DNA of 64,000 nt from Arctopsyche grandis. Its lineage: Eukaryota > Arthropoda > Insecta > Trichoptera > Hydropsychidae. Position 1 is the stretch's first letter. Every line of letters begins with the position of its first letter. The position numbers and the translations under genes were made by a program. This document shows, piece by piece, positions 12,701 to 27,700 of this stretch. The notes under the pieces were generated by a model. It saw only the letters and a program-made list of their open reading frames with translations. It ran no database searches and was not told where the DNA came from. Location: contig NC_135364.1 in assembly GCF_051622035.1 (NCBI RefSeq), forward strand, positions 25,474,501 to 25,538,500. Direction: 5' to 3'.

Positions 12701-15700
12701 TTATTAAATAAACTTTTTCTATGGAATATTTAAGCTATTTTATAAGCCTTCGTTATTTCAATAAGCATCGTCCTTAAATAAAATAGTAGGTAAACAAACA
12801 AAGATGTTTTATAACTAGCTATGGTATGTATATAATTTAACGAGGACTTGAAACTTTCTAATTTGTTTATTTGTATTTCATGATATATGTATGCATATAT
12901 TTTAATTAAATATTATTTCATATAAAATAAGATACGTACATACAATTTAGATTTAAAAAACTGAAACGAATTCAAATCCAGAACTGCGTTAAATTGAGCT
13001 TGAAAATGTGTAGACAAAACGGTTCGCTGTTTCCAACTACACGATGATATGAAAAGCTTCATTTTAAATTTGAAATTATGTATGAATATAATATACAAAC
13101 AATTAAATTTCGAAATAGTTTTATATTTGACTGAATATTCTGCCGACTGGCAATATAAATGTAAATCTTTTTCATTTTAAAATAATATATTTGTATATTG
13201 TGCGAAAAAATTTGTACAATTTGAAAAGATGTATTTTATATTATTATATATACAGATCATATAAATATATTTTAATATACATAGAAGTGTGTATAGTTTA
13301 AACAACACCCTGTAGAAGAGGGCTGGCGCGTCTGAATGGAAATACTTTTGTTTGAGCCAATCTGATGTCAACCCCTATTTGTTTTTAGCCTTACAACAAA
13401 GAGTATTAAACTTTTCAATTATCTTTTTATCGTGTTACCCTTCCACCGCCCCCAGAGACTAAATTAATTTTGTCGACTTCGTCGAGTGCTTTCTGAAATT
13501 TTCCATGAGAACCTACAGACATTTCAACTTGTCACTGTCGCTCTCTCAGTCGACGCAAACACTCAAAACAGCCAGAGAAGAAAGAATGGAAAAAAATCGC
13601 ACTTATGATATTTCGAATTCTTATATTACTTTTAGCATGTATTTTTTTGAAAATGTGAAATAACAATAAATAAAATTAAAAAAAAACACTGAAGAATCGT
13701 CCGCCACACGTGGCTTATGGCACAACGCGACGAAATCCCCATCACAGGTTGTTACACAGGTGATGTCGGGGATATAAAAGAACAAACACACAGAATCCCA
13801 AAAACATGGCTATCACTAAGCCGAGCGATCTCCCTCGGACACACAGCATAAAATCGATATTTCAAAAAATAAAAAAAAATAAACAGATAGGTACGTACGT
13901 TTCGTTCAACTCGTTTTCAATTACGCACCGTTCTGCACGGGATGGGGGGATGATTTTAAAGATCCCAAACGAATCGTGTCCGACACAATGGCCAGGTGCT
14001 ACACAAAGGGCGGATATAAATTGGCTTATTTGTCACGGGCAATGAAAATCGCATGTGCGCCCCGAAAGTTGCGTGAATCGTCTAACTAAATTCATTAACA
14101 CCCCGGGATAAAAATCAATCCCATCCCTTCGCAATGAGTGCTTCACATTTAGGATTACACGTATTCGATGAGTCGACCCTAAATGATGGCGACCCACTCT
14201 GGAGTTTGCCCTTCGTATGCTTAATGTGAAAAAATCATTAAGTACGTACTTATGTACATTCTAGAATGGTCCGTATATGTATGTATTAGTTTAAATCTAA
14301 TATATAATTTCGAAACAGACTTTGTGTGTTTGTTTTTTTTTGGGTCGTAAATTCCGTGACGTTCAATTTAAAAAACAAATGAGTATTCAAATAAAATGTC
14401 TACTCTTAGATTGGCCATGTTTAAGCGGTTTGTATTACAAATACCGAGCGAAGCCGGGTAAAACCACTAGTAGTAAATAACGTTAAACATTTTTCATTGA
14501 TTAAGTACAGTATTTGGATCTCGAAGTTCATTCTCGAAAACATACCCAACCTTTAATCACTTTTGTCAAAATTCAGGTCCTTACGCCTGAATGTCTTCCT
14601 GAATTTACATTGAAACTGTTCTACAGACAAGTCTTTATAAATTTATCTGTCGTGGTGGTTTTCCAGAGACAAGCAACCATTCTGCCAACGATTAGTATTT
14701 TTATTGCAAGGTTTTCACTAGTTTCACTTCGTCAATTAGTCTGACAAACTTCCTACACTATTCCGTATGATTTTTTGTGACGAATCGTTCTAACGATTAA
14801 ATCAGACAAATTTATAGGAAACGATCGACTTCGAGTCACAAATATATCTGTCTGACCAGCAGCATGACAGAAATATTTCAGATTATTTTCAATCGAAATC
14901 TAACCAAGAACTCTCACTTGACAGTACCATGCAAAAAAAACATATAACGCACTCCGGTACGTCAAATCTGTACCGCGGCATTCCTTCGGAAGCTTCACCT
15001 CCCTGAAAGTTCTCGTCATATTTTATCCTTGCAATTGACTAGGTTTGACAGCGATCGATAGTGGTGATTTCTATATTTACAGAAATGACAGAGAAACTTG
15101 TCGAAATAATAAGATAGTACGAATTAATTATGACATGAAGATACGCCTCTCACAGTTGAAGCTCACGCGGCGTCATGTGCCGTACTTTTAATTGTCATCT
15201 TACCATAATGTTGTTAAATTACCTAGAAACTAACAAGTTCAAATTTTCTGTGTATATCATCATCATCTACAGACTCACCATCCACTGAAGGCCGCAACTC
15301 TCATCCATCTCACCCCACACATTTACCCATCTTCCCTGAGGTCTTCCTTTTATCTTTTTGCATTCTCTCGGGTACCATTTTCCTAGCCACGTGGTCCACC
15401 CATTGCCATTTCAATATCTTTACTACCCTTGTCATACTTCTCACCCACGTATTCCGCTTTCTGTGTTTCCTCATTATGCAGAGCATATAGCGTTTTATAC
15501 TTCTTTAAGTGCATTGGACTTTGTGTAGTAACTTGGCGTCCAATGTCCAAGATTCGCATCCATACATCATCACTGACAAAACACATTGATCGAAGATTTT
15601 TTCTTCAAGCAAAGTGCTATTTTTGATTTAAAAACTGCATTCATTCGTCCAAATGCATTCCATCCTAATTTTATCTCTCTTTATTTCTACTTCTTTACTA

Positions 15701-18700
15701 CCGGACATGGTTATTGTTTGACTAAAATATAAATATTGTTCTATTGATAACTGGCTTACCTCGATAAAATAAACGAATTTTTGTTATTAATCCACAAGAA
15801 TAGTCGAAATATGATTCTAAGTGGAATTTTATTTCTCATATAAAGACAATTTAATATATTATCCCTATTAATTCAATTCAGAATCGTGTAAATACGAGTA
15901 AATAATAGTACTTGTTTTTAGCTCGCAATTTTACCGATTTAAAATTCAACACACTTCCAATTAAACCTTTTAAACGAAAACAAAAAAATATTGTAGCCAG
16001 AAAAATATCTCAATAAAAATGTTTCAATGTAAAATAGTATTAACAGTGGAAAAAAATCCCAAATAAAAATACGTATTTTTGACTTTTGATTTGAACTGGA
16101 CGACTATTTAGATAGATTTGAAAGCTGAAAAGTACTACAAATGAAAGAAAATAAAAAAAAAAAATAAAATACCCGACTATAGATTCCCATATTCATTTTG
16201 GACAGAAAATTGACATATTTTGAGACATCGACCGAACAACACGAAGATATAGAAAAATCGCGCGATTTAAAAACACACATATATCTCCGAACCTCGAGCC
16301 AATCAACATTTTTTATTACCAGATTCGTGTTTACTGGGCAAAGATCTATAAGAAAAGTCATATCTCGTCTCAGAACCAAAAAAAAAGTCGTCATTTGTCG
16401 AACAGTGTAATTATTCTACTAAGGATTCTTGTGATACCACAATGGTCAAACATATCAAAATGATTTAAAAATATTCACCAAGCAAACTATAATATAATGC
16501 CATGTACTCGGATATACATATGTATGCGTCAGACTCAATTACTCATTACTGAGTGGTCGTATTAAGACGAAATCTTTTTAGAAACGAGGGTGCAATCCTA
16601 GCGTGGGTGCAGTCGTTAAATTAAAATATAATCGAGCTGAAAAGAGTGTAAAATGAGAAGTTGGGCATAGCCGGCGGTGTGTACAAGGCTTTGCTTTCAG
16701 CCGCGTTCGCAGCCTGAGGCCATCTCTTCGCCAAGCACCGTTCATCTGTTCCAGCCACCCAGCCATTGACGATTTTACTTATTCATAAACCCAATTTTTC
16801 AACCGGGAATGTTTCGCGGTTCAGGTGCCCCTAAAACTGTATGATTAAATATTCGTATTTTATTTCAGCTATTTTCTTTAATAAATCAGGTAGCATGTCC
16901 ACTACGGTCATCACTGTTGTTCAGCAACAACTTTTTGGTTACTTTTTATGAAGGACTTTTTTACTTTGAGTCCTTTCCAAAACCCGTCTACGTTTAAGGT
17001 ATGCTTATACTGGCACAGCATTGACCGGCAACTACATGTAAACAATCAAACAACAATCAATTCCTACAGTATGAAATATATAAAATATTCTTTAGTTAAA
17101 TCTACATATGTATATGGACTCAGTCATATATTATATGTTTAGCACCAAGCGATCAGTGGGTTCGATCCACTAAACTGCTGGTTAGATTTGGGGGTATTTG
17201 TGACTCCAAATCGATCGTTTCTTACACTGTTCGACACGAAAAATGGTTCAGAGACGAGATATGACTTTTCTTATAGATTTATGCCCAGTAAACACGAATC
17301 TGGTAATAAAAAATGTTGATTGACTCGAGATTCGGAGATATATGTGTTTTTTAAATCGCGCGATTTTTCTATATCTTGATGTTGTTCGGACGATGTCTCA
17401 AAATATGTCAATTTCCTGTTCAAAATGAATATTGGGATCAAGAGTCGGGTATTTTACTTTCATTTATAGTACAATCAAATCATTTATAGTAAAATCAAAT
17501 CAAAAGTATTTATTTTCACTTCGGATTTTTTCCCACTGTTAAAGTTATTTTATATTGAGTTTTTCCTATTGAAACATATTTATTGGGATATTTTTTTTGC
17601 CACACTATTTTTTGTTTTTGTTTAAAAGGGTTAATTGGAAGTGTGCTGAATTTTAAGTCGGTAAAATTGCGAGCAAAAAGCTCGTACTAGTATTTAAAAA
17701 AGTACGCAAAAATTTGGGATCTGATTTTGAACCACTTTGCAAATCAATTAAACAGTGGTAAAAGCTATTTTTTCACTCCCATTTCTTCTGTGGTCTTCCT
17801 CGCATTCTTTTACACTCTCTCGGATACCTTTTGAGCACTTGTTTCATCCGTTTATCGTCCGTTCTTTATACATTATTTTATTTTTATTTTTTTAATTTAT
17901 ACCAGGAAAGCCTATCAGCTAACCCCAACGTTCCTTCCTGGCCAGAAATATTTTACATTTGATACAAATGTAAAATATGATAATAAGTATTTTATAAAGT
18001 TCAGCGAAATTCAGTAAATATACATATATATGAATTAACATTCAGAAAGACATTTTTGGTCAAATGTGTAAATTTACAGCATTTTATACAATTCAGCGAA
18101 ATTCGAGATTGCTGATTTGCGAGAAAATGGGTAAGGTTGACATTTTTTCAATGAATATCAGAAAAATTGGCAAACTCTGATAGGAAAAGATCAACCTGGA
18201 GTCACAAACCAAGATCTGGCCAGCAGAAACCACTTGTATTTGAACCCGTGACCACTTTGTTCAAAGCATTATGTATATGCTAATCACTTGTCTGTCTTGC
18301 TGGTTAAACATAGTAGTCGATACACATATGTGTAATACACTATTTGTATATACATATGTACATACATACTATAAGTATGTTTAGGGTATATACAATTGAA
18401 ATACAATATCTTTCTCATGAAAGGACACATAGTAGATATGGGAAAAGCCTATTGGCGCTGTATTTGAAATTGATGCGGAAAATCGTATGACGCTTCGGAC
18501 CGCGAGATCAAAAGACATCATCCGATGACGGTGAATAAAAATATACGGTTGAATATAAAAATGTTGTGTGTTTGTCGGGAAAGCGAGGGGGGGTGAGGAG
18601 GCGAGGGTGGTCCAGAGGGAGGGTGACTGTGGGCATCCCTTATGCCCTACATGCGGCGTCCGCTCACCTTGTCGGTGGGGGCGTGAGATCGAGACCACCT

Positions 18701-21700
18701 GGAGCCTGCGCCCCCGGACGCCCCCACCTCCCCCTGTACCCTCGCCAACACCCCCCCTCGGCACCCCCTCGCCGCGTTAATGATGATGTGTTCAGCCTGC
18801 AGACTATTTCACTTCTGGATACATCTTTCTCACTTCTCGATGCGAGTCGCGTCGTCCCTGTCGCGTGCCCCTGCCCGCCCATCGTCGCGTTCCTGTCGTG
18901 GATGGGGTGGGCGGGGGGTGGGTTCTCTCGTACGCGTATTTTTCGCGTATTGTGTGTATGTATGTATGTATGAACACAGTGGGTACCTGGTAGCTGACAC
19001 GCTTTCTTCATTTCATTATGCGAATGTCAGTGGAAATCGCTTCATGGGTTGAAACCGAGCCAGAACCGACACGAAACTCGCTCTTTACCTCGAATTTTTT
19101 TTTTGACCGATTCAATGTGTTGAAATATGCCCCTTGGTACTAATACTTTTTTTTTATTATAGCCCTTAAAATTTGCCCGGTCAAATCTAATTGTATTATG
19201 TAATTATTTTTTTATAATGAAAATGGTAAGAATTTATTGTATACAATTTTATTCAACACCTTTGAAAGAATGTACTGGAAGTTTTGTTACGTTTTTGAAT
19301 ATGTTTCATATTTTAATATATAACTTTATCATATGAAAATTTAAATAATTCCTTTGTAAAAACAGAACGACTTAAGCTAGATATTTGCTCAAATAATATT
19401 TTCAAATTAAATGTATAAATCTTGAAAAGGTGAAGAAAAGTGTGAGCTTACTTAGTTTTGCTATTGAGCTAGTCCTTTATGCTATGGACAAGGATTTAGT
19501 ATTAAAATAATGGTTGAAATTAATTCAAGACATTTAAAAGACAACTGTGTAATCAAATATATTGTGAATCAGGTACATACATATGTATATGTAAATATAT
19601 AATTACAAAGCTAAACATAAAAACACGTCTAAAATTAGTCTTTGTTAGTACGTTTTATGTATGTAATTATATTTTACAATTTTGATAGTTTTAAATGATT
19701 TTATGTAAAAATCAACAAGGATTGTAAATAGGTTTTTGAGCTCTTTTTCCTATAATGCTTTAGATTAACATAAGAATAATATAATACTGTGATTACTAAC
19801 CAAATTAAATTAAATTGTAAAATAGAAAATGATCAGTAGATCAGTAGCTGTTAAAATAGATATAAGATGTATTGTGAACATAATTTCGTAATAATAAAAA
19901 GCATTTAAAAATCAAAAATCAATGTAAAAATCAACAATTAAGAAAATCTTTAGAATCACATTGTTTTTTATAATCTAATATATGATTTCGAAATAGACTT
20001 TGTATGTAACTATGTAATATTCGGTTCGTAGAATCGTCGAATTTTCTATCACGACGATATTCATATCGAATTTGATTCCGATTTTGATTTCGATCCCGAT
20101 TTCAGTTCCAATTTTCGGTTCTAATTTCAGTTCCGACTCCCTATTCCTTATTCAGTTCCAAATGCCCATTCCGATTCCCTATTCCGATTCCCTATTCTGA
20201 TTCCCTATTCCTATTTCTGATTGGCAGTGGTTAATTTTTTTTTGATTTATACAAATTTTGTTTAAATGCCATGTTTAGGCGGATAAAACCATTAGTATAA
20301 CATAAATTCAGATATTTAAGAACCTCTTTAAAATTGCCTATATATTATTTTTAAGTCCACATATAGTGGCTATTTAAAATAAAAAAATAATAGACGAAGA
20401 AAAACGTATAACATGTAACTAAATATATATGTTTGTTATATTGTACCCGGTTAAATTAAACTGTTCGTATTCACATACAAAAATAGTGTAGATTTGCCAA
20501 CAAAGACGCTATAAATTACGCTTAAAAAACAGCTATAAAATACACACATACATACACGAGCGTCTAGAATAAAACGGAGTCTTAAAATATCCCTTCCGTT
20601 AAAATTTCACGATTGCCAAATATAATAAAAAGCGGTCGTTATATACTATATATTATGTATGTAAAAAGACATTTTAAAAAATAAATATAATAAAAAAAGT
20701 AGCGTGTGCGGGTTGAGTTCTCGCCCTGCCCTTTACAGCGCCGTTACATCTTTTCAGCGAGATGAGAGCCTTTTCAGGGGCCGCAATTGTAAGCTTCCTG
20801 GCGGAATTAATAGTATACGATGTTTTCACTGAAAAGGTAAATTGTTATGTCGGTATAGAGCGGGTCCCCTGAGCCCACCCACCACTCCTTTCGTACCTCC
20901 CCCATCCCCCCCACAGGGGTATTTCGCGCCAGGCCTCGCTATTCAGACGAATAAATGTACAGCCTGTAAATAATTCATCCGATGAAAACGTTACGGTCTA
21001 CAACTTTGATCTCCTCGAACGAATCTCGCACAGTCGATTTCGAACGGGGAAAATCCCGCGACCGACAAATGGTTTGCGAATTATTCATATATGTACATAT
21101 ACCATATCGCACGATTACGTTGAACGTTTACATTTTGTAGGTATTCAGTGATATCATTGTTTTCTATTTTAACTTTTTGATATTGTTGATTTTTATATGT
21201 TGTCTACGGGTCTACGTGACGAGCCAGAATGTTAAATTACAGAAAACACAAATATCGGAAGGCAAAGATCGAAAATTGAAAGATTTTAAGTCGAAAGATC
21301 AAAAAAAAGGGTGCATGGTAAACGGTACATACTCACGTACATACTCACTTAATTTGCGCGAGCAGAGTACAACAGGAACAAGAGGAACAGGCTTTTCCTC
21401 CCGTATTCTACGGGCGCACATTAATACGGGAGGAAAAGCCTGTTTCTCTTGTTCCTGTTGTATCCTGCTCGCGCAAATTAAGTGAGTATGTACCGTTTAC
21501 CATGCACCCTTTTTTTGATCTTTCGACTTAAGATCTTGCGATTTTCGATCTTTGCCTTCCGATATTTGCGTTTTCTGTAATTTAACATTCTGGCTCGTCA
21601 CGGAGATCGGTTGTCCACATATATGCATGTCGAATGCTAATGGAGTTGCCCGTGGATGATAGTTATAAAACAAGACCTTTTAAGGATTGAAGATAGCATG

Positions 21701-24700
21701 TCAAATTTGGTGGTTTTTTGTTGAAAACCGTGATATAGTATATGCATAGCCAGCTGCGTTTGTGTTTAGCTCTGAGAAGTTACCGGGTCGATCCCGTGCT
21801 AATCTTTAATACTGCTAGTCAGACTTGGATATTTGTGTCTCCGAGTTGATCGTTTCTTATCAAAGTTTGCCAATTTATATGATTTCATTGTTGAAACGGT
21901 TCCTCCATCAAATTGGCAAAATCCATCCTACCCGTTATGTCACAAATATCTGAATTTGATTTATGTACAATATGTAATCATTTATGTACAAGTCTAAATC
22001 CATAGATGTCTCTATGGATTAATTAATTGTTTATTACGTGTTCTTCAGCCTCTCTTAATACAGCGATTTATATTATAAATGATGCAATGGTTGTAATTTA
22101 TTGTCTAGGAAGTCGCATTGGGGTCTACCTGTTAGGCCTTCCTGTTGTATGTGTTACACCGAATCCATGAAATTGTCTATTACAAGCATTTGGCAAGAGA
22201 ATTGCCGAATGCGTGAAAAATGCAAGCACGTTGCCCAGTTCACGGACTCCGTAAATTTTTTGCCGAATGCGTGAACTGGACAGCGTGTTATATTATAACC
22301 AAGTGTCAAAGTGACAGCTGAATAAGGATGTTTAATTTACATATTATTATGTATAATATGACTACATACATATGTTTCACTGTTAAAATATTGATCAAAA
22401 TGTATAAAAATGGCATTAAGTCATATGAGATGATCGAAACATATGTATGTAGTCATATTATACATAATAATATGTAAATTAAACATCCTCATTCAGCTGT
22501 CACTTTGACACTTGTCCACGCTGTCCAGTTCTAAAAAACAACACCGGAGCGCTGCTGTCTATTTGCCGACTCCATGCTTTGAGCAGACAAATTCTTGCCG
22601 AATAAACGCATTCGCCAAAGAATTTACGGAATCCGTGAACTGGGCAACATGCTTGCATTTTTCACGCATTCGGCAATTCTCTTGTTGAATGCGTGTAATA
22701 GACAATTTCACGGATTTGGTGTAACATATATATACATATATAAAATAAAATAGATAATAAAAAATATTTTAGCGTTCAATGGGTACCATTTTTTGTTAAA
22801 TATTATTTGAGAAAAATAATTTACGAGTGTACATTGTTAGAAAATTTGAATATGAGACATTCACTTATTTAAAAAATCATGTAATATAAATCGGCAAAAT
22901 CAAGATCGCTCTGTGTTCGTGTTCTTCAGCCCGTCGAAATACATCGATATATATATAATAAAAATGCTGCAATGTTTGTAATTAATTGTCTAAGAAGGCG
23001 CATTGGGGTCTACCTGTTAGGCCTTTACTGGTATATATCTATACAAAATAAAATAAAATATGTACATAGCCCCAAGATGAAAACTGAGACTTTACCTAGA
23101 CGCCAATATACTCTTCGAGGTAGAGATCCGAGCCATTCTGGTCATTCAGCCAGGACTGTTTAGAGTGGGGGAAAATAGACACTTAGGGCGAAATCACACA
23201 GGGAAGAACGGCACGTCGTGTGCTTGACTCCCCGCTATGGGGGGGGGGGGGTCTCCTAAGTTTCTTCAAATATGGGATACACGTTATCGACCACTGTCTA
23301 GCAAGATAAAATTTGACCGAAAACACTTCAGGGGGGGTGATTTTGTAAAAAAAAATAACCATGTGCCGTGTTCATCGCTGTGTGTTTTTGCCCTTATTGT
23401 GTATTTCCTACTAAGAGGGTCCTTACATCCATTTATCCATACACTCAGATGAACCAAGATGTTTAAAAGTATCTAAAAAATAAACATGTGCCGCGTTTAT
23501 TCCTGTGTGATTTCGCCCTTACTTGTGTTGATTAATTGCAATCGGCTAACCAAAACCTATATAATAATTAGTGTTTTATGCTAAAAATATCAAAGACTTT
23601 GTATCGCTATTTTTGGAAATTTGCTTGTTGTCTAATTTAAAATATTTCAACAAATTATCCTTCTTTGTTATATTGTAATTATTCCTTTGATGGTCTGCTC
23701 TACATACACATTTGTTATCATTATATTGTTTTAATGTAATATAATACATCATAGTTTAGAGGCTCGCTTTAAAACATTGTTTATTGTTTGCTTAATCGTT
23801 GTGGGCATATTCAAATTAAAATATTTATCACACTGTAATATTAGAAAATATATATTGTATACAACGAGGCGAAATTAAGGCGAGATGAAAATGTTTAAAA
23901 ATAATTCTGAATAGCTTTTTTTTTCTGCACGTTTAACGTCGGGGCAAAAAGCGCGTTAACTGTATACAAATGAATTACAAGGCAAAAGAGCACGAAACCT
24001 TTTTTCACGTCCAAAAGCACAAATTCAACGAGCACCCTACGGGCTTTGGAAGCTCGTTTTTCTCTCTCCGACTCATTTGGCAGCTTTTTCTCCCCTCGGT
24101 GGGGCCTAAAAACACCGCAACTCGAAATATTTTTTGCCCTGAAACTACCCTTCAGCGAAAAGATTTCAAACGAAAAAGCTTATTAAATCACCGGACGGCA
24201 ACTAATTGCGTTAGCGCGTTCCGATTGAGCTTCATTTCATTATTATTATCACCGTTAATTTTTAACGGGTGATTTTTAGAAAGGATATACAATATACATA
24301 TGAACATTGCAAATAAAAAATGAACGAAATCAATGAATAAACAAGCAAGCTAAAGAACATGGCGACTATCGCCTGATTCATACAAACAACAAACAAATAA
24401 GACTTCAGTAAATATTTATGTTCGTACAAATATATATGTACATAGGTACATTTTTGGGTGCTACGTTAGTATGCGGTCTACCTTCACATATCTACTTTAG
24501 TATGCGATCTACCTTCGCGTTTTTACTTTAATACGCGGTCTCACTGTCTCAGTTCTCGCGTGTGACACTGAGACTGAATAATATCGACCCTAACAACCTA
24601 ATCTTAAATGAATAAGGCCAACCTTAACTTAACCTAACCTATCCTGATCCTTAAATAAATAGGTGTTGGCTGCTAAGATATCTTTTTAGTTTAATTTCAT

Positions 24701-27700
24701 CAATATTTTCACAAAAAAAAAATATCTTAACAGCCAACACCTATTTATTTAAGGGTTAGGATAGGTTAGGTTAAGTTAAGGTTGGCCCTATTCATTTAAG
24801 ATTTGGTTAAGAGATATGTATCTGCTGACGATATTTTGATAGAAATGCTTCGACGACATTATGAAAAAACCAAAAATTATAATAAACATGTCATTGCTAC
24901 GATACAAATAAAATAAAATTGTCGACTGCGATTCAAAGGTAGACCGCATACTAACGTAGCACCCATTTTTTTCTTTCTCTTCTTTCAGCATTCTCTTTCG
25001 TGGTATTGACAGTCAAAAGCTATTTACATTCAGGTATTGCGTGAAACTTTTAGCTGTCAAAGCCTTTGAGATGTCAAAACGTCAAGTATTTAAAAATGAA
25101 ATCCTATGGAAACCACATGGGAACGTTGATATGAATCCCGTTTCCACTAATATTGAAAATATTGCAAACAAAATAATACGTACAAGTACAAAGAAGATAG
25201 GATAAACTATTGAGAATATTTAAAGGTATGCCTAATAGTTTGTGCATGAACAAAATTGTTCTTTTGTGCATATTTATAGCCAAGTTGCTTCGTGTATGAA
25301 CAAACTAGCATGTTCATGAATGAACGGAATATACACTTGGACTGTAACATATGTACATTTGTATAATTTAACATCGAACATAAAGCACATTCGACGAATA
25401 TACAGATGGATTTGGCTTCGCAGTTTACTATTTTTAAGTATTAATTTGCATTGAATCGTGAAGAGTTTTACGACTATGCCTATAAATACTCACGAGTGAA
25501 TTTGACTTTGAATGTATTTTATACAAAGCTTCAAAATTCAAATATTTATTTTTTTATATCGCAATTCTTCGTTGATATATCAACGAGCATAAAATTAATA
25601 ATAATATAACATCTGAATTATTCCAGCGATGAAAAATAATGACACGTGTGTGTGTTCGTATTCGAGTGTGTCAAAGTTTATACTTGAAGGTGAAGTACAT
25701 CGGTAATTGTACTTCGTCTGCGAATTTTCCGCTTAGCTTGTGCGCACGTGGGGAAAATCATCGGGGAAATCTACCTTTCCAAACGCGAACCGAATGGGGG
25801 TAGGGGGAGGAGGGATGGTACGCTTGTCACACGGAAGCTGCGGCACGCTAATAGAAAGGTGGAAAGGTGGCTGGAAAGAGGGTGGGTGGGTGGGTTCGCT
25901 GCGGGAGGGTGAGATTAGTGGGCTGAGGGCCGGTATCAAGAGGGTGAGAGAGCAGGGTTTGATTAATGACCCAATAATCCTGCCACCTCGGAGTCTGCGG
26001 TGAAATTTAGGGATCGTATGGCTGTTGGGCACGAAAGCGGTTAGAAATTTATCGACCTGATATAATCGAAAAAAACGTCTAAATATCGAGAAAAAGAAAA
26101 ACATATCCATACCAATAAAAGCGTCGAGGGGGATGTGTTATATTATATATGTTTAATACTTGCGTATGCAAATTATGTTCATATGTTTATTTTCTTTTTT
26201 TTTCTTCGAATTTTTTACGCATTGTAATTTTCTTGGAAGGTTGTATTGAAATAATAAACTTTCAATTTGCTACGCCTTTATCAGTCGGCGTTTCAAATAA
26301 TTAAGTAACTATTCTTTACAATTTCATTAAGATTTGATTCACTTTGTATTGAAAATACGCAATTTCCCTATATAATATTTAATTTTACAATTGTTTTATT
26401 CTTCATATTTAAAAGTATCAAACTTCAATATTTAAAAAGTACTGTAAATTAAAAAAAATCGATTGCATTAAAAAGTCGTCCCAAATATTCTCAAACAATT
26501 TTAAATCCAATATTCAGAATTCAATTAAATTTAAAATAACAATCGTACACTTTTTTACACACATACCTCCTATACGTTTCACTTACGATTACAATTCAGG
26601 AAAAAATTTGCCTCTTATCCGATCGTTTTCATACTTTGCCATATTGCTCATTTTGGTCATCAATATAAGTAAATGGATCAATATAAGTAAATGAAAAATA
26701 CCAATAATTTTATTTTACTAACGGCATCTATGTTTAAAACTAAAAACTGGATAGACGTTCAAACGCGTCTTATACGATATTTTTGTACCATCGATTACGA
26801 TGGTACAAAATCCAGTTTAAAACTAAAATCTATCCAGTTTTTAGTTTTAAACATAGATGGCGTTAGTAAAATAAAATTATTGGTATTTTTATTCAAAATA
26901 ATAATTTTATATACAAATTATAGAATAGGTATGTTTTTAAAAAACTTTTTTTTTACATGGTATTATTTTTAGATCAATCATTGGCAATATTGTAACGTAG
27001 AGATTGGGGTGATTGGTGCTCCTCGACCACTGATTATCGCTGATCACTGATTATTATCGCTAATCACCAGTGGCGGCTTATCTATATGGGCTGCAGCCCT
27101 CCCAGTATAGTACATATGCATGCTATTTTTGTCTGCATTCGATCACCGGTACAACAGTCTGAGATACTACACTTCGATTAATCTCTGCAGCCCCCCCCCC
27201 CCCCCTCCTATGAATTCTCACGAGCCACCACTGCTGATCACCTGATCTCACGTTCGCGCCAAAATGGCCTCAACGTATGAAAAATCTGTATACAACTGCC
27301 AATAAGGTCTCGCGACCCATCGACCGATGATCTCTCTGTATTGACTGTATGCGATGGGGTATAAATATTAGGTCCGTACTTCATTCAGAGCTGGCAGACT
27401 GACGGATCAAAAGCAATAAACTACCTCTACCACTCACTACTGCTGCATATTTCATTTCAATATCGGAAACTTATTATAAACATCCACGACATTATTGGAA
27501 AGCTGGAAAAATTTCCTTGACAAATTTATCTTTATTTTTTCATCGTACGTTTATATTCAATGACAACTTCATTTGTAAGCTCCATTTAAAATACACATTT
27601 TTAACTGGACGCTTGGCGTCCAGCACAGTGGCTAGCGGATTTTCGTAGCACAATAAGGCTAGTAATAAAGAGGCCTTCATCCAGCAGTGAATGGCGAATG

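Noticed and set aside
18566..19052. Several overlapping ORFs of 70-135 codons on both strands.
   Set aside because: Their composition (Pro, Arg, Gly, Ser) follows the GC-rich DNA, they overlap in many frames, and no domain or splice structure supports them.
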